Assembly (NCBI GenBank): GCA_007922305.1
Contig: ML677335.1
Span: 39,252,642-39,316,641, forward strand
Direction: 5' to 3'
DNA length: 64,000 nucleotides
Source of the DNA: Dermatemys mawii
Taxonomy: Eukaryota; Chordata; Testudines; Dermatemydidae
The stretch's first letter is position 1; each line of letters starts with the position of its first letter. Positions 1-11,175 of this stretch are shown one piece after another. The notes below the pieces were generated by a model. It was not told the origin of the DNA. It worked only from the letters and a program-made list of their open reading frames with translations, and searched no databases. The translations under genes were made by a program, and so were the position numbers.

Positions 1-2094
1 CTAAGCTTCATGAAGCTGCTTTAAAAAAAAAAAAGGTATTTTACTGTTTGTTTTGGCTTATCATGCATTATCCAGCAAATAAACATAATGGTTCTTGATG
101 GCTTGTATCGTTCAAGACCTCATTTCTTAAGCTTTTCAGAAAATGATTGCTACAAGTGAATATGTATGTACCTGGAGGCAGTGTTTGCTACTCTGGTAAA
201 TTGAGTGCAGTATGGTTCATGTTATGAGAGTTAAGAGCAGTTCTTGCAGCATGCTAGGAGGATTAGTCTTTCCAGCCTCCTGTGGGAGCTAAGGAGGCTT
301 TCCTGTTAAGTATATTGGAAAGCTTTCAAAAAAGAAATCCTCACTTGTTTTTTGTCATTGTAATATTCTGTAAGCTCACATGGTGGGATACATTCTTGCC
401 CTGAATAAACTGAGTTGTATTTGAAAATAAAGACAACACTTAAATCAGCACCCTTCCCCCGTATGCCTGAGGAGTGACCTGACGCTGATTTAAAATATCA
501 TCCTTTGTAATGTACTTCTCTAGGTCTGCAGTTAGAATATGGCTATCGTTAAAACATTTTAGCATTTAAACACTGATTTAGTAGATTCCTTGCTACTTAC
601 AGCAATTTAAAAGCATGAATGAGGTGGGAGTACATTTGATGTGACTTTCGATCACCACCATCATTACCAGTACTTCAAATGTTCTGTTTTTGGTAATAAC
701 TGACAACTTAAAATTGATCTTAATTAAACATTTTAGGTTGTGGTAATAAACACTGAAAATTAAGGGTGCTGTGATGAAAATTATGATGCGTGTGTGTGAC
801 CAATATCCTGCCTGACATTTTACAAGCAGTCAGAGATTGAGATTTCCCATAATCAGGTGACTAGTAGTATTTAAAACTTAATTTATTCTTCAAAATCGCT
901 AGGGAATCACCAGGGAGAATTATTCTGATATTATTCTGATAGGATATTAACTTCCAATTTTGCTCTATTTTTCAGAACAGAGGAGCAGTCGTGGTTTTCC
1001 AAGGACCACACTTAATTTCCGTATGCATTTACATAAATTGCATTTTGTCAGTTTGTAGTCCGTGACATACGTAAATCATAACACGTTACATCTATGCATC
1101 TAGCTTTCAGTGGAAACCTCCCCCCCACACTTTAATTAATCATTAAGGTTAAAGAATCAATATTCAAAGGCTAGGATATGGTTGAAAATGTCATTTCTTC
1201 CCTTTTGAGTTTATACCTACAAAATGTGGTTTCTTTATATAAGAAATTATCCAGTGGCATGCTATAATACAAATGGGAATTTGTTATACAGCCATATATT
1301 ACAGTACAGCATGTACACCAATATTTTCATAGTGACTAGGCATGTTGGAAACCAGCCTTAAAGGATTTTCAGAAAAGTCAGCTCACCCACACTTGGGAAA
1401 TCAGACTCCTGATGGAAAGCTGTCTTGTCATAAAGATAGGATCTCATCTGTTGAAATGTTATGGTAGTGTACTCCTAGAGCTTGGCAAGTAGAAAATGAA
1501 CTAAGCAGACAATAAAGGATCAGTAAGTTTTAACCTGTGGAGCTTTTTACATAACCTCCTGGCACATCTTTTCTATGAAAAAAGATGGTTTGGCTCAGTG
1601 TTCTGAATGCAACAAACAAGGACAAATAATGGTAATAAAATATGTAAGTACGGCAAGTATATCCTAATGACAGAGATCATGTTACAAAAAAGGCAAAGGA
1701 AGCTATCTTCCCTTCCCCCCCTCCCACTATTCTCTTTTCTTGCTTTTTATGGCCTTCTGTTCTTCAGATAATTCTCAAGAATATTCCAGTGACCCAGATC
1801 CTCTGAAAAGCTTTGTTGTAAAATCTTTTCACTATAACTCACTATCAGTAGCTAATCTTTTAGAAAAGTCCACAGAACTAGCACAGTTGTTGCTATGGAG
1901 AGATGAGAGGTTCCTGGGTGTGTGTGTTTCTTACACCTGCCTAATTCAGTCTATTGATTTCCCTCCACCCCACTGCATCAATGAAAAGTGACTCGGAAAT
2001 TAGCACTTTCCCAGAAATAAATGACCGGTGTTTTACCACTTACCACCTCACAGTCAGATGCTGTGTCTGCGTACACGATGGGGCCCTTGGAAAT

Positions 2095-2175
2095 CCAGAA
2101 TCTGAATCCTGGCTCTTGCACTAATCTCTTTGACCTTTATGCAAGTTCCTTAACCCTTCTGTGTCCCAGGCTACA
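2095..2175 (+). repeat. MIR/CORE-SINE-like fragment
   Basis: The stretch around 2125-2170 (CTTTATGCAAGTTCC followed by TTAACCCTTCTGTG) follows the well-known MIR body (caagtcacttaacctctctgtg). Only the central part is recognisable and the ends are uncertain. Confidence 0.4.
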
Positions 2176-2184
2176 TAGCAATTG

Positions 2185-2295
2185 CGATGCTGAATCAGAC
2201 CAGAAGTCACCAGTAGCCGTCTCTACTAACTATTACAGAGGAAGGCGCAAGTTATGGTGTTAGGGAAGTTCCTGCCCCCAGGGAAAGTTTACTTT
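2185..2295 (+). repeat. L3/CR1-like interspersed repeat, 3' part
   Basis: The words GCTGAATCAGACCAGAAGTC and GGGAAGTTCCTGCCCCC match in order the repeat at 63768-63985 (GCTAGACCAGACTAGAAGTC and GAGAAGTTTCTTCC). The family is a common dispersed repeat of reptiles that I believe to be the 3' end of an L3/CR1-type LINE. The middle is shortened relative to the later copy. Confidence 0.45.
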
Positions 2296-3409
2296 TTTAA
2301 CCTCCAATAATTAAAGAATGTCTTAAGCCGTAAAGCAGCTAGCCTATATTTTTACGGTATTATAATGTAACTTATAAAAGGGAAATGATGTTCTTAACAG
2401 CCTCGCAGAAACACTGAAGGTTAAAGTGTGTAAAACACTTGGAAGATAATTCTAATCATTTGGTGTTTTATAAAGCAATTTAGTGTTCCTTTGTGCATTC
2501 CCATAGTGATAAAGATAGAAAGGAAAAATTTTATACTCTGGGGCACAATATTAAGTAATAAAATTTTAGTATGTAAAATAATTTTAGAGTAAAAGTGGTT
2601 TTTAAAAGTGTGAGGAGTGGGAGATAAGAAAAGTTAGATTCACTTGCATAATCAAACCTCTAACTTTTTTCTTTTCTTCACTGGTAAGTTCTAGCCTTTT
2701 TATTAGGAATCCCAGTCAGTCTTAAAGTAAAGTGATTGTGAAACACCTGAAATAAAGATGGCACAGACAGAAGCAAATTTCCGGTTGAACTAGTGCAGTA
2801 CGTTCAGGGCTTTGTATAAGCATCACATGACTTACAAGAAGAACTTAGAACTGGAATGACTGACTGTATTTTACGGCTTCTGACAAATCTGACCCCACAG
2901 GCTTCTAAGAACAGAATAGGCTCAGAGATAAAGCATGTCAGATCCATGTGATTCTTCAGCTCCTTGGTCAGTTTTTGCTGTGTTGTGAAAGGCAAAGAGA
3001 ACATGGTAATCTGGGTCATTTCCAGTTTCATTCAAACTTTTTAACTCCCCCACAGCAAGTGGAAGTCCTGCCAAAGTCAGTTTAGTTTTGTGCACTGAGA
3101 TGTGGATAAACAAATGTTTGTCACGCTGCCCTCTCCTCCTGCGTATTGGGCCTCCGTCAGAAAGTGTTTGCTGACAAGAAGTTGAATTAGCTGGTGCCTG
3201 TGGGGAATTGGGCGGCAGACAAAGTGTAGGGAAAAGTAGAGTTTGATCATGGAAATTTGCAGCGGGGGGTAAGAAGAGAGGGTTTCTTGATGTCACTGTA
3301 GTTCAGAGGTGTAGTGAAAGGAGTAAATGCAAAGTAGCTGCTCATTTTGGGCTTAGTCCTGTGTAAAGTGTTTAATCCCTCTGGTTTCAATTCAATGAAG
3401 CAGTTAATC

Positions 3410-3487
3410 ACAGGCTTAACTTTAAGCCTGAGACTACTCATATGCTCAAAGGTAGGCGTGTGCCTAAGGATTGCAGGCCTGGCCCAG
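3410..3487. repeat. Fragment of palindromic MITE (TTAACTTTAAGC type)
   Basis: CTTAACTTTAAGCCTGAGACTACTCATATGCTCAAAGG, interrupted here only by reading order, is followed by GCCTAAGGATTGCAGG. This resembles one arm of a palindromic element in which 'taagcatgtgcttaa' words flank a core around 'gaagtcaatgggact'. A second relative is at 54383-54635. Confidence 0.35.
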
Positions 3488-3656
3488 AGTGCTCAGCACC
3501 ACGCAGGATTGAACCTCTAGGATCTCTGAAGTTAAAGTAGAGCTCTGAAGATGTTTGTGGGTATCTGACAGATTTAAGAATAGCAGCCGTGTTAGTCTGT
3601 ATCTGTAAATAAAACAAGGAATACTTGCAGCGACTTCGAGACTAACCAGTTTATTT

Positions 3657-3694
3657 CAGAATAAGCTTTCGTAGTCTATAGCCCACTTCATCGG
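3657..3694 (-). ncRNA. Hammerhead-ribozyme-like motif in the PLE 3' region (degraded)
   Basis: Read on the - strand, the core is CCGAUGA, then a 16-base hairpin GUGGGCUAUAGACUAC, then GAAA, then a tiny stem-loop GCUUAUUC. The type I hammerhead core expects CUGAUGA and GAAA flanking stem II. Here U4 is C, stem II keeps five of six pairs (one of them G-U), and the cleavage-site base is G rather than A, C or U. This copy should not cleave. Hammerhead motifs in Penelope terminal repeats are established knowledge. Stem I is not obvious from this strand. Confidence 0.5.
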
Positions 3695-3913
3695 ATGCAT
3701 AGAATGGAACAAACAGAAGTAAGATGCATTTATACACACAGAAAGCAAAAAAATGTTGTAAATTACCGTACCAATTCTAAGAAGTTGTTTAATTTGGATG
3801 GGCCATTATCAGCAGGAGGAAAAAAAAAACCTTTTGTAGTAAAAAAAATTAGTGTATCTATTAGTCTAACAGTTGATAAGAATCTGTAAAAGAAACTTAA
3901 CTAGGGAATGCAT

Positions 3914-4716
3914 TCAATTAGTGTAATGACAAAGCCACTCATAGTCCCTGTTTAATCCTTGGTTGACCGTGTCCAGTTTGCAAATTAATTCCAGTTCCTC
4001 AGCTTCTCGTTGGAGTCTGTTTTGGAAGTTTTTCCATTTTAAAATTGACACCTTCAAGTCTTTAATAGACAGGCCAGGGAGATTGAAGTGTTCTCCTACT
4101 GGTTTTTGAATGTTATGATTCCTGATATCAAATTTGTGTCCATTTATTCTTTTGCGTAGAGACTGTCTGGTTAGGCCAATGTACATAGCAGAGGGGCATT
4201 GCTGGCACATGATGGCGTATATCACATTTGTAGATGTGCAGGTGAATGAGCCGCTGATGTGTTTAGGTCCTATGATGGTGTCAGTTGAATGGATACGTGG
4301 ACAGAGTTGGCATCGGGCTTTGTTACAAGGATAGGTACCTGGATTAGTGTTTTTGTTGTGTGGTATGTGGTTGCCAGTAAGTATTTGTTTCAGGTTGGGG
4401 GGATGTCTGTAAGCAAGGACTGGTCTGTCTCCCATGATCTGTGAGAGTAAGGGATCATCTTTCAGGATAGGTTGTAGGTCTTTGATGATGTTTTGGAGAG
4501 GTTTAAGTTGGGGGCTGAAGGTAATGGCTAACGGTGTTCCGTTTTTTCCTTTGTTGGGTCTGTCCTGTAGTAGGTGGTTTCTGGGTACTCGTCTGGCTCT
4601 GTCAATCTGTTTTTTCACTTCCTCAGGTGGGTATTGTAGTTTTAAGAATGCTTGGTAGAAATCTTGTAGATGTTTTTCTCTGTCTGAGAGTTTGGAGCAA
4701 ATGTGGTTGTATCTTA
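3914..4716 (-). pseudogene. PLE polyprotein, C-terminal linker and GIY-YIG endonuclease
   Basis: An open frame runs uninterrupted on the - strand from the insertion border at 4716 to a stop at 3914, about 266 codons. The first part holds a basic segment (KKQIDRARRVPRN). It continues into a Cys-containing linker (CNKARCQLCP), typical of the PLE zinc-binding linker. The GIY-YIG fold follows: VIYAIMCQQC stands for the GIY strand, MYIGLTRQSLRKRINGH supplies the YIG motif and the conserved Arg, and PVGEHF lies downstream. The domain would nick DNA at the insertion target. The frame is open but separated from its RT by an insertion, so no complete protein can be made. Alternative: none likely. Confidence 0.85.
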
Positions 4717-5204
4717 GGGCTTGATTACACTGGCACTTTATAGCGCTATAAAGCAGCCAGGAGCGCTATAACTCACTACCCGTCCAGACTGGCAAGGCAT
4801 GTAGAGCGCTATAAGTCCACAGTTTTACCAGTCCTGGTAATCCTCCTTGCCAGAGGATTAACAGCTATAGCATATTGAGTGCTCTGTTTTAGCACCAGTG
4901 TAAATGGGTAGTAACAATATATCACTTTGAGTGATCTCTGGAACCACCCCCTAAGCTATTTAAGGCAATTAAGCCTCTCTTCCCTTTGTTTTGAACTTGG
5001 CTGGAGGAATGCGGAAGTACTTTTTCAGAGCTTAGCTGTAACTCGGCAAATCAACAATGCTAATGTTTACCTTGTGAGCCAGTGTGAAGGAGAAGAGTAG
5101 CAGGCTTCGCATTTCAAAGACACTTTGCTGACACTTTCAGGATGCCAAAAATCCATTCTCCCTCTCCCTCCGCATACACACAACGCACTCCCCCTCACCC
5201 TCCT
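4717..5204. mobile_element. Harbinger-type MITE inserted in the PLE, right end lost
   Basis: The left end GGGCTTGATTACACT is nearly identical to the left terminal repeat of the Harbinger element at 55603 (GGCCTTGGTTACACT). The next 100 bases also follow it: ACTTTATAGCGCTATAAAG, then repeated AGCGCTATAA words. TTA precedes the element (4714-4716). A TTA followed by PLE sequence resumes at 5205, consistent with a 3-bp target duplication of TTA. The expected inverted right terminal repeat is not visible, and the right half is pyrimidine-rich sequence of unknown origin (5155-5204). It could be a deletion derivative or a composite of two insertions. Confidence 0.6.
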
Positions 5205-5803
5205 TGTTTACAGCCCTTGGAACTTGGCTGTAGTCAAAGGATTGAGTGGTGTGTCCTGGATGGAAGCTGGAGGCATATAGGTAAGTATAGCGGTCAGTAG
5301 GTTTCCGGTATAGGGTGGTGTGTATGTGCCCATCATTTATTAGCACAGATGTGTCAAGGAAATAGACCGCTTGGGTGGATTGGTCCAGGCTGAGGTTGAT
5401 GGTGGGATGGAAATTGTTGAAATCATGGTGGAATTCCTCAAGGGCTTCTTTCCCATGGGTCCAGATGATGAAGATGTCATCCATGTAGCGCCGGTAGAGT
5501 AGGGGCATTAGGGAACGAGAGTTAAGGAAGCGTTTTTCTAAGTCTGCCATAAAAATGTTGATGTACAGTGGGGCCATGTGGGTACCCATAGCAGTTCCGC
5601 TGACTTGAAGGTGTATATTGTCTCCAAATGTGAAGTAGTTGTGGGTGAGGACAATCTCAAAGTTCAACCACCAGGTTTGCCGTGACAGTGTCAGAGACGC
5701 TGTTCTTGATGGCTTGTAGTCCATTTTTGTGTGGAATGTTGGTGTAGAGGGCTTCTACATCCATAGTGGCCAGGATAGTGTTTTCTGGAAGATCACCAAT
5801 GTT
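5205..5803 (-). pseudogene. PLE reverse transcriptase fragment
   Basis: The - strand encodes RT core motifs. Motif A is [12 protein letters not shown], near 5770. Motif B is GTAMGTHMAPLYIN, near 5590. The catalytic YMDD lies in RRYMDDIFIIW, near 5480. A downstream segment containing HPTINLSLDQST and YFLDTSVLI follows. Motif A lies in a different frame from motifs B and C, so a frameshift has occurred near 5660-5700. The frame then runs to the 5204 border, where the encoded DYSQVPRA should continue into the linker of the next segment. RT of this class copies RNA at the nicked target. The fragment is dead: 5'-truncated, frameshifted and interrupted. Confidence 0.85.
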
Positions 5804-8230
5804 CCTACATCTAAAGCATACAGATTCATTCAAACAGAACCTGTTATATTATGTTAAAGGAGCTTGCCACGGTAAGTGTTCATCAAGCAAAGCTTGCTAA
5901 TTTAGAATGCTTGCCCTCTTCCATGCTAAATAACTTCTAAAATCTGCTGTAGCATCTGCCAAATTGGAGAGGGTGACAGTTAGGTGATTTGAATTTAATT
6001 TGGAGGTTCTGAATTAAATTACAGGTTTAAACCTACTTTAATTTGGGTTTTAATGTGCGTTTTTGAACTGTGTTTAAGACCTAAAAAGCACATGGCAATA
6101 GATTCCTTCAACAGGAAGGACAGCAGCATAAGTAGAATTGACAGTGTTTTGGGTAATTTACTTAAGTTCTCTGTATCTTAAATTAGCAATCTGTATAATG
6201 GACATACCTACTTGTGAGTATGGCCCAGTTCAATGTGACATTCATATTGTGTGTATGTGAAGATGGTAGTGGAGCTGTAATTCTGACAGGTAGCCTGGTG
6301 TGTGTTTGGTGGTTGGCGGGGCGTGAATTATTAGCCCTGAAATCCTCCCTATCTCAAAATTGTGTAATGTGGATAGACATTTGGTTAACTAGCTAATTAT
6401 CAGCAAGTGAGCAGTCAGTTGCAGGGGTACCTTGATTTGGCTCTGTGGCTCACTTTGTTGCAGAGGGAGCAAATCATGTTGTCCTATTTATATGATCTGT
6501 TTCGGCCTAGCAGTTGTTGGCTTGTTTGTCTTTTTTATTTTAATGTCTACTCCAAATGCAGCTGATGCCCAGTATTTTGTGGTGCTTAATGATTTGTGGT
6601 TAGAGACACAGAAGAAGAGAGATGTTTTCATTTAATTACTGTGGGATCCATCTTTTAATCTCATCCCTATCCTTCCCCCCCCACCCTGTTCAACTGCCTC
6701 CACTGATCTCCCATATGGAGTTCTGTGGCATCAGCTGCTTGTACTAAGTACTTACATGCCAGAACTGCATTGCCTGGTGGCTATGTCTGTGGCTTGGCAT
6801 TGTTAATGAGGTATTAGCAGCATTTGACGGTTGGCATTCTCTTTGGATGTGTAACTCTCCTTCTTTCCTCCTCTCCCCCAATCATTATCTTTCTTAATCT
6901 GGGAGAACAAGTCATACTAAACTCAGCTGGACATGAATGGCTCAGTGTTATCGGTCTATGGAGGGGGAAGGAAGGAGATTGAGTGTTTGCTACCTCTCAG
7001 GCTTGCTCTCTGAGAATAATAAATCATGGTATAATCCTTCTACAAGTTCCGGGACTAAATCCAGTGCTGCGTTTGAGGTACTTAAGTGGCTGCTGTATTG
7101 CCAGGCCAATAAATACAATAGTAGTTCAAGGAAATCTGATAATCGGAGCAAGTCGTAAATGGACATTTTAAAATTCCTAGTGAAATAGGAAGTGCAATGA
7201 ATGCTGGTGCAAGATGACATTGCAGGATTAGGGCCTAAATCATGATGTGGAATAGCAAATAAGTATTGTCCAATAACAGTCCTGCTGTGTAACTGAGGAA
7301 AAAAAGGCTAATGCTTTGTATTCGTCTTTGTAGGTTTTTTAATACAGCTAGTAAAACTGCGAGAAAAAGTGCATATAAAAATCACTTTTAGTTTTGGTAC
7401 TGTGAATATAATGCACTGTGTGTTTATCAAAATCTGATAATTTCATATTGTAATCTTGAAATTTGTTGAAAGGGAAGGTTATTGTTCTGAACCAGTGGCT
7501 TGAAATGAAGTGTAACAAAGTTTTGTACTAAGGGATTTTATCTTGGAATACTAGGAAAATGACCTGTTGAAAGACAAGTAGCAGAAGAGTATGGAGTACA
7601 GTACTACTTTATTATAGCACAAACCTCTTTAATCACCACTGTATTTCATTAATTTTTTTACATTGTATAATTAACTCTTAACACCAGACAGTTGCTTTGG
7701 CTAATATGCCAATTTTTTGTGGTGGTGTTGACTGTAAAAGTGCAAATGTCAATTAAAACTTTGTTTTGAAAAATCAAAGCACCCATTTGAATTTTGTTAG
7801 TAAAATGCCTTCCGTCTTTATTGAAAAAACAAAACAAATCTTCACACAGGAATCAGAACAGCACTTATATTCAGCTGATCTGTCTGTGTGAAAATGGAAC
7901 TGCATGAGCCAACCTGTTGAAAAATGTAGTGACATTTTTAATAAAATGTTCACTGTTCCTCCCTGGATGACTTTTATGTTCCTCTAATTTAAGATTTTCT
8001 ATGAAATTTGATGTGGTAATTTACATTTTTTAAAATCTGAAAATTATAGTTTCAAAATTGCTATGGAAAATGGACCACTTTTTGTCAAATACTTCACAAA
8101 ACATCCACTAGGGGTGGTGATAAAATGCCAAAAAAATTCAGTGTTTGAATAGTTTTGCCTTTTGTTATGTTTCCCACTCCTTTCCAGTACAGCTCTATTT
8201 CCAGGCTAATTAAATAGGAAGATGTTAGAA

Positions 8231-8720
8231 CAGGGGTGGGCAAACTTTTTGGCTCGAGAGCCACTTCGGGGTTGAAAACTTATGCAGAGGGCTTGGTCAG
8301 GGAAGGCTGTGCCTATCCGACCCCCTCCCACTTCCCGCCCCCGACTGCCCCCCTCCGAATCTTGGATCCATCCAACCCCCCCTGCTCCTTGTCCTCTAAC
8401 TGCCCCCTCCAAGGACCTCACCCCCATCTAAACCCCTCTGCTCCTTATCCCATGAATACCCCCTCCCGGGACCCCCCACCCTAACTTCCCCTCCAGGACC
8501 CCACTCTCTACCCCCTCCCCCCCATGCCCTGTCCCCTGACTGCCCCAACCCCTGTCCACACCCCTGCCCTCTGACAGACCCCCAGGACTCCCGTGCCCTA
8601 TCCAACCTCCCCACCGTCCACTTACTACCCTCCCACAAAGAACCTCCACCCCAGCCAACAACCCCCAGTCCCCTGACTGCCCCCCACTCCCGACAGACCC
8701 CCGGGATTCCCACAGTACTG
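8231..8720 (+). mobile_element. hAT-type nonautonomous element, left end plus pyrimidine-rich body
   Basis: It starts CAGGGGTGGGCAAACT, the inverted terminal repeat of a common reptilian hAT family. The body from 8310 is extremely C-rich on the + strand (CCCCCTCC words throughout). The same family lies in the opposite orientation at 17937-18645, whose right end is the reverse complement of this left end. No right terminal repeat is found: the similarity stops near 8715, close to a short word (AGTGTAGACCAGACC) that looks like the end of a different MITE. Confidence 0.7.
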
Positions 8721-9544
8721 TGGATAGTGTAGACCAGACCTAACTCTTTTCTGTAGATATTTTCATGAAGAACCCAAAGAGCAACCTTTTCATATTGAGG
8801 AGAGGGGGGTGATGAGAGCTATGAATGAATAGATACTTCACCCTTCCTCTTGGATGTAGGTGTTCGGGTGGCAGCATGCCATCTGTGAGATTTTCGCCCC
8901 TATAGTTTTCACCAGCAGCTATACTGCACCTTCCCACTATCGCTAGGAAAAAGTTATGCTTTACTTATCTTGACCATCTTTGTGTATTTCACAAAATGAA
9001 ATTCTAATTCTATTACAGAGAGTTTGCCTCTTTTTGACCTGCTTATTTTGAGCAAATTCAATCCTTTTGAAGATGAATAAAAACGGTGATCTAACAAAAT
9101 GAGATTTTATCCATTCTTGAAGAATCAACTGTGGATTTGGACAGACAACCTGTACTACTGGTTTTTTGTTTTTTTTTGAAAATGTTAAAAAGTAAGTCAG
9201 CAACAGCAGAGCAATTTTTTCACTTTCTTTGGTCACGTCCTCCTTACAATATCAGAAGTAAGAGGTTTACTTCTGTGTTAGTTGTACATTCCTATAAAAC
9301 CTACCAAAGGGGAGCTCTTTAAGTCTTTTAAAGATTGCACTTTTGAGAGAAGAAATATTGTAGCAGATAGGATGCAGAACAAAATTTCTATTGCTGAAAA
9401 AATATTGTGTGGGCCAAGTGGGCATGTGGGAAGAGGAGGAGGAGATGATGATCTTGGACCACAAGATATGTACCAAACATCACCTTGATACGATACCAGG
9501 GTGTAAACATTTCAACCATGTACGGTTTCTTTTCTTTACTTAAG

Positions 9545-9655
9545 CCCTGGTACTGCATGTGCATAAGCAGAGTCTTGCACCTGCAAGGTCTGCATCGACT
9601 TTAATGAGGCTCCAGATGCATGGGTGCATTTGCAGGGTTGCGGCCTTCTATTATC
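9545..9655. repeat. Palindromic MITE-like repeat
   Basis: GTGCATAAGCAGAG and GCACCTGCAAGGTCTGC precede the core ATCGACTTTAATGAGGCTCC, which resembles the 'gacttcaatggggctcc' core of palindromic reptilian repeats. TGCATGGGTGCATTTGCAGG follows as an imperfect inverted arm. Terminal duplications were not resolved. Confidence 0.35.
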
Positions 9656-11088
9656 AACTGGTTAAGGAAGGAGCCTGTCTCATCATGTGTCATAAATTCC
9701 CTAGCATGTGTTTAGCACTATGTAAGTGATGATAAATGCTATACCCATAATCCATTTTTGACGGCTGCTTGAAGCTGTGTTCCCACAGCACATCCGTTGT
9801 ATGCGAATCTGTCAGCTATCATAGCTAGGAAAGATGGAGTGTTTGAATCTCAGTCAAAACGTAAAGGGGTCAGCTTTTTTTTAAAGCTCAAGACGAGTGA
9901 CATTCTGGGCAATCATGGTGTTTTTGGTGTTTGTTACAAATTTCAGGCTGAGTATTAAGTGTAACTGTTGAAAGGATGTTGTCCTACTGAGGTGATTGAG
10001 AAAAGTCTGTGCTAATTTTTATTATCTTTTTTGACTTCTCTACAGTGCTCATGATTGTAATAGCTGAGTGCCTCATGATCATCTATTATCTTATCCTATT
10101 AACCTTCCTGGGGAAATATATTTATAGATTGGGAAATTGAGAGACAGAAAGTTAAGTGGTTGCTATGGTTAGAGTTAGGAACAGAAGAACCTTGATCTTG
10201 TGAGTCCGAGTCATCAGCCTTAATCGCAAGAACATCTTTCCTCTCCACTTATCAGTCCCTTGTGTCACCGAGACACCTTGCAGAATAGTAAATTTAGCTA
10301 TCTACACATCCACAATGAAATGGGTTCTTGAGGAAAAATCTGAATTTTTGGAGTTGGAGAACTGCTGGGTTTTAATTTATCAGAAGCTCTTGAAAACGGC
10401 CAGAAGCCATTTACAATGCCTATGACAAACGGTTTTTTCTTGTACTCCTAAAAGGAAACAGGTGATGGGGATAAGTGATTTTGTAAGACGATTGATTAGC
10501 TTTCACCTTTTAAAGCCATGCATTCAGATCCTGCTCCAGTACTATATGTGTTTGATCTCATCCTGGTACACGTTGCCTGTTGTAAAAGCTCTCACTTAAT
10601 TTAATAAGGTGTTGGCCAAGTTTTGTCGCCCCCTTCCCACTTGCAGGTCTGAGCTACAAGACATGCTGAGGGTCAGTATGGAGGTGTGGAAGAAGCTCAT
10701 GCCGAGACACATTGATTGATTGATTCTAGTGGGTGCTCAAAGTATCTTACTTTTAATGAGCAGTAACAAAGAACAAAACTTGTTTTACCAGATCAAAAAC
10801 TTCAGAAGTGTGTGTGTGTGTGGGAGGGAAGGTAACTAATGTAGTGTCCTCTGAAACAGTTCTATCAAAGTGACAACTTATATAATCAATTAGAATTATT
10901 CAATAACCAGTGCATTTTGAAACTCTTTGCAAAAAGTTGTCAGGTAAAATGACCCATTTCCTCTAGTATGTGTTTTTTGTTTGTTAGTGAAGCTAGAGTC
11001 TCTTCTTCAAAGGATTGATTGTGGCATCACCATATTTTTTGATATTGCTCTCATCTTTGCAGCATTTGCTTCAGTTTTATCAAATTCC

Positions 11089-11175
11089 GGGCCAGATCCT
11101 CAGTAGTGTGAATTGGCATAACTCCATTGAAATCCATGAAGCTACACCAATTTATTCCACCTGAAGATCTGGGCC
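11089..11175. repeat. 87-base palindromic MITE
   Basis: The left arm GGGCCAGATCCTCAG is the inverted counterpart of the right arm CTGAAGATCTGGGCC. The inner arms AATTGGCATAACTCC and GCTACACCAATT also pair, leaving a short centre with ATTGAAATCCATG. The whole could fold into a single long hairpin. Similar palindromes with a 'cattgacttcaatgg' centre are ancient and very numerous in amniotes. The target duplication is not clear. Confidence 0.6.

Larger units (their letters stand above)
3575..5806 (-). mobile_element. Penelope-like element (PLE), 5'-truncated and interrupted
   Basis: On the - strand the order is reverse transcriptase (5803-5205), then linker and GIY-YIG endonuclease (4716-3914), then about 340 bases of 3' region with a hammerhead-like motif. 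RT followed by a GIY-YIG domain is the defining architecture of Penelope-like elements. Recognisable sequence begins in the RT core near 5803, so the 5' half is missing. A 488-base insertion (4717-5204) splits the coding region between the RT and the linker: the words PRA and LRY on either side would be adjacent in the uninterrupted element. The 3' end contains 'tttatttcagaataagctttcgtag' in split form, a signature repeated at 24202. Confidence 0.85.

Noticed and set aside
8724..8745. Word AGTGTAGACCAGACC like the end of a Harbinger-type MITE
   Set aside because: No matching opposite end or target duplication was found; about 20 bases are too little to call an element.
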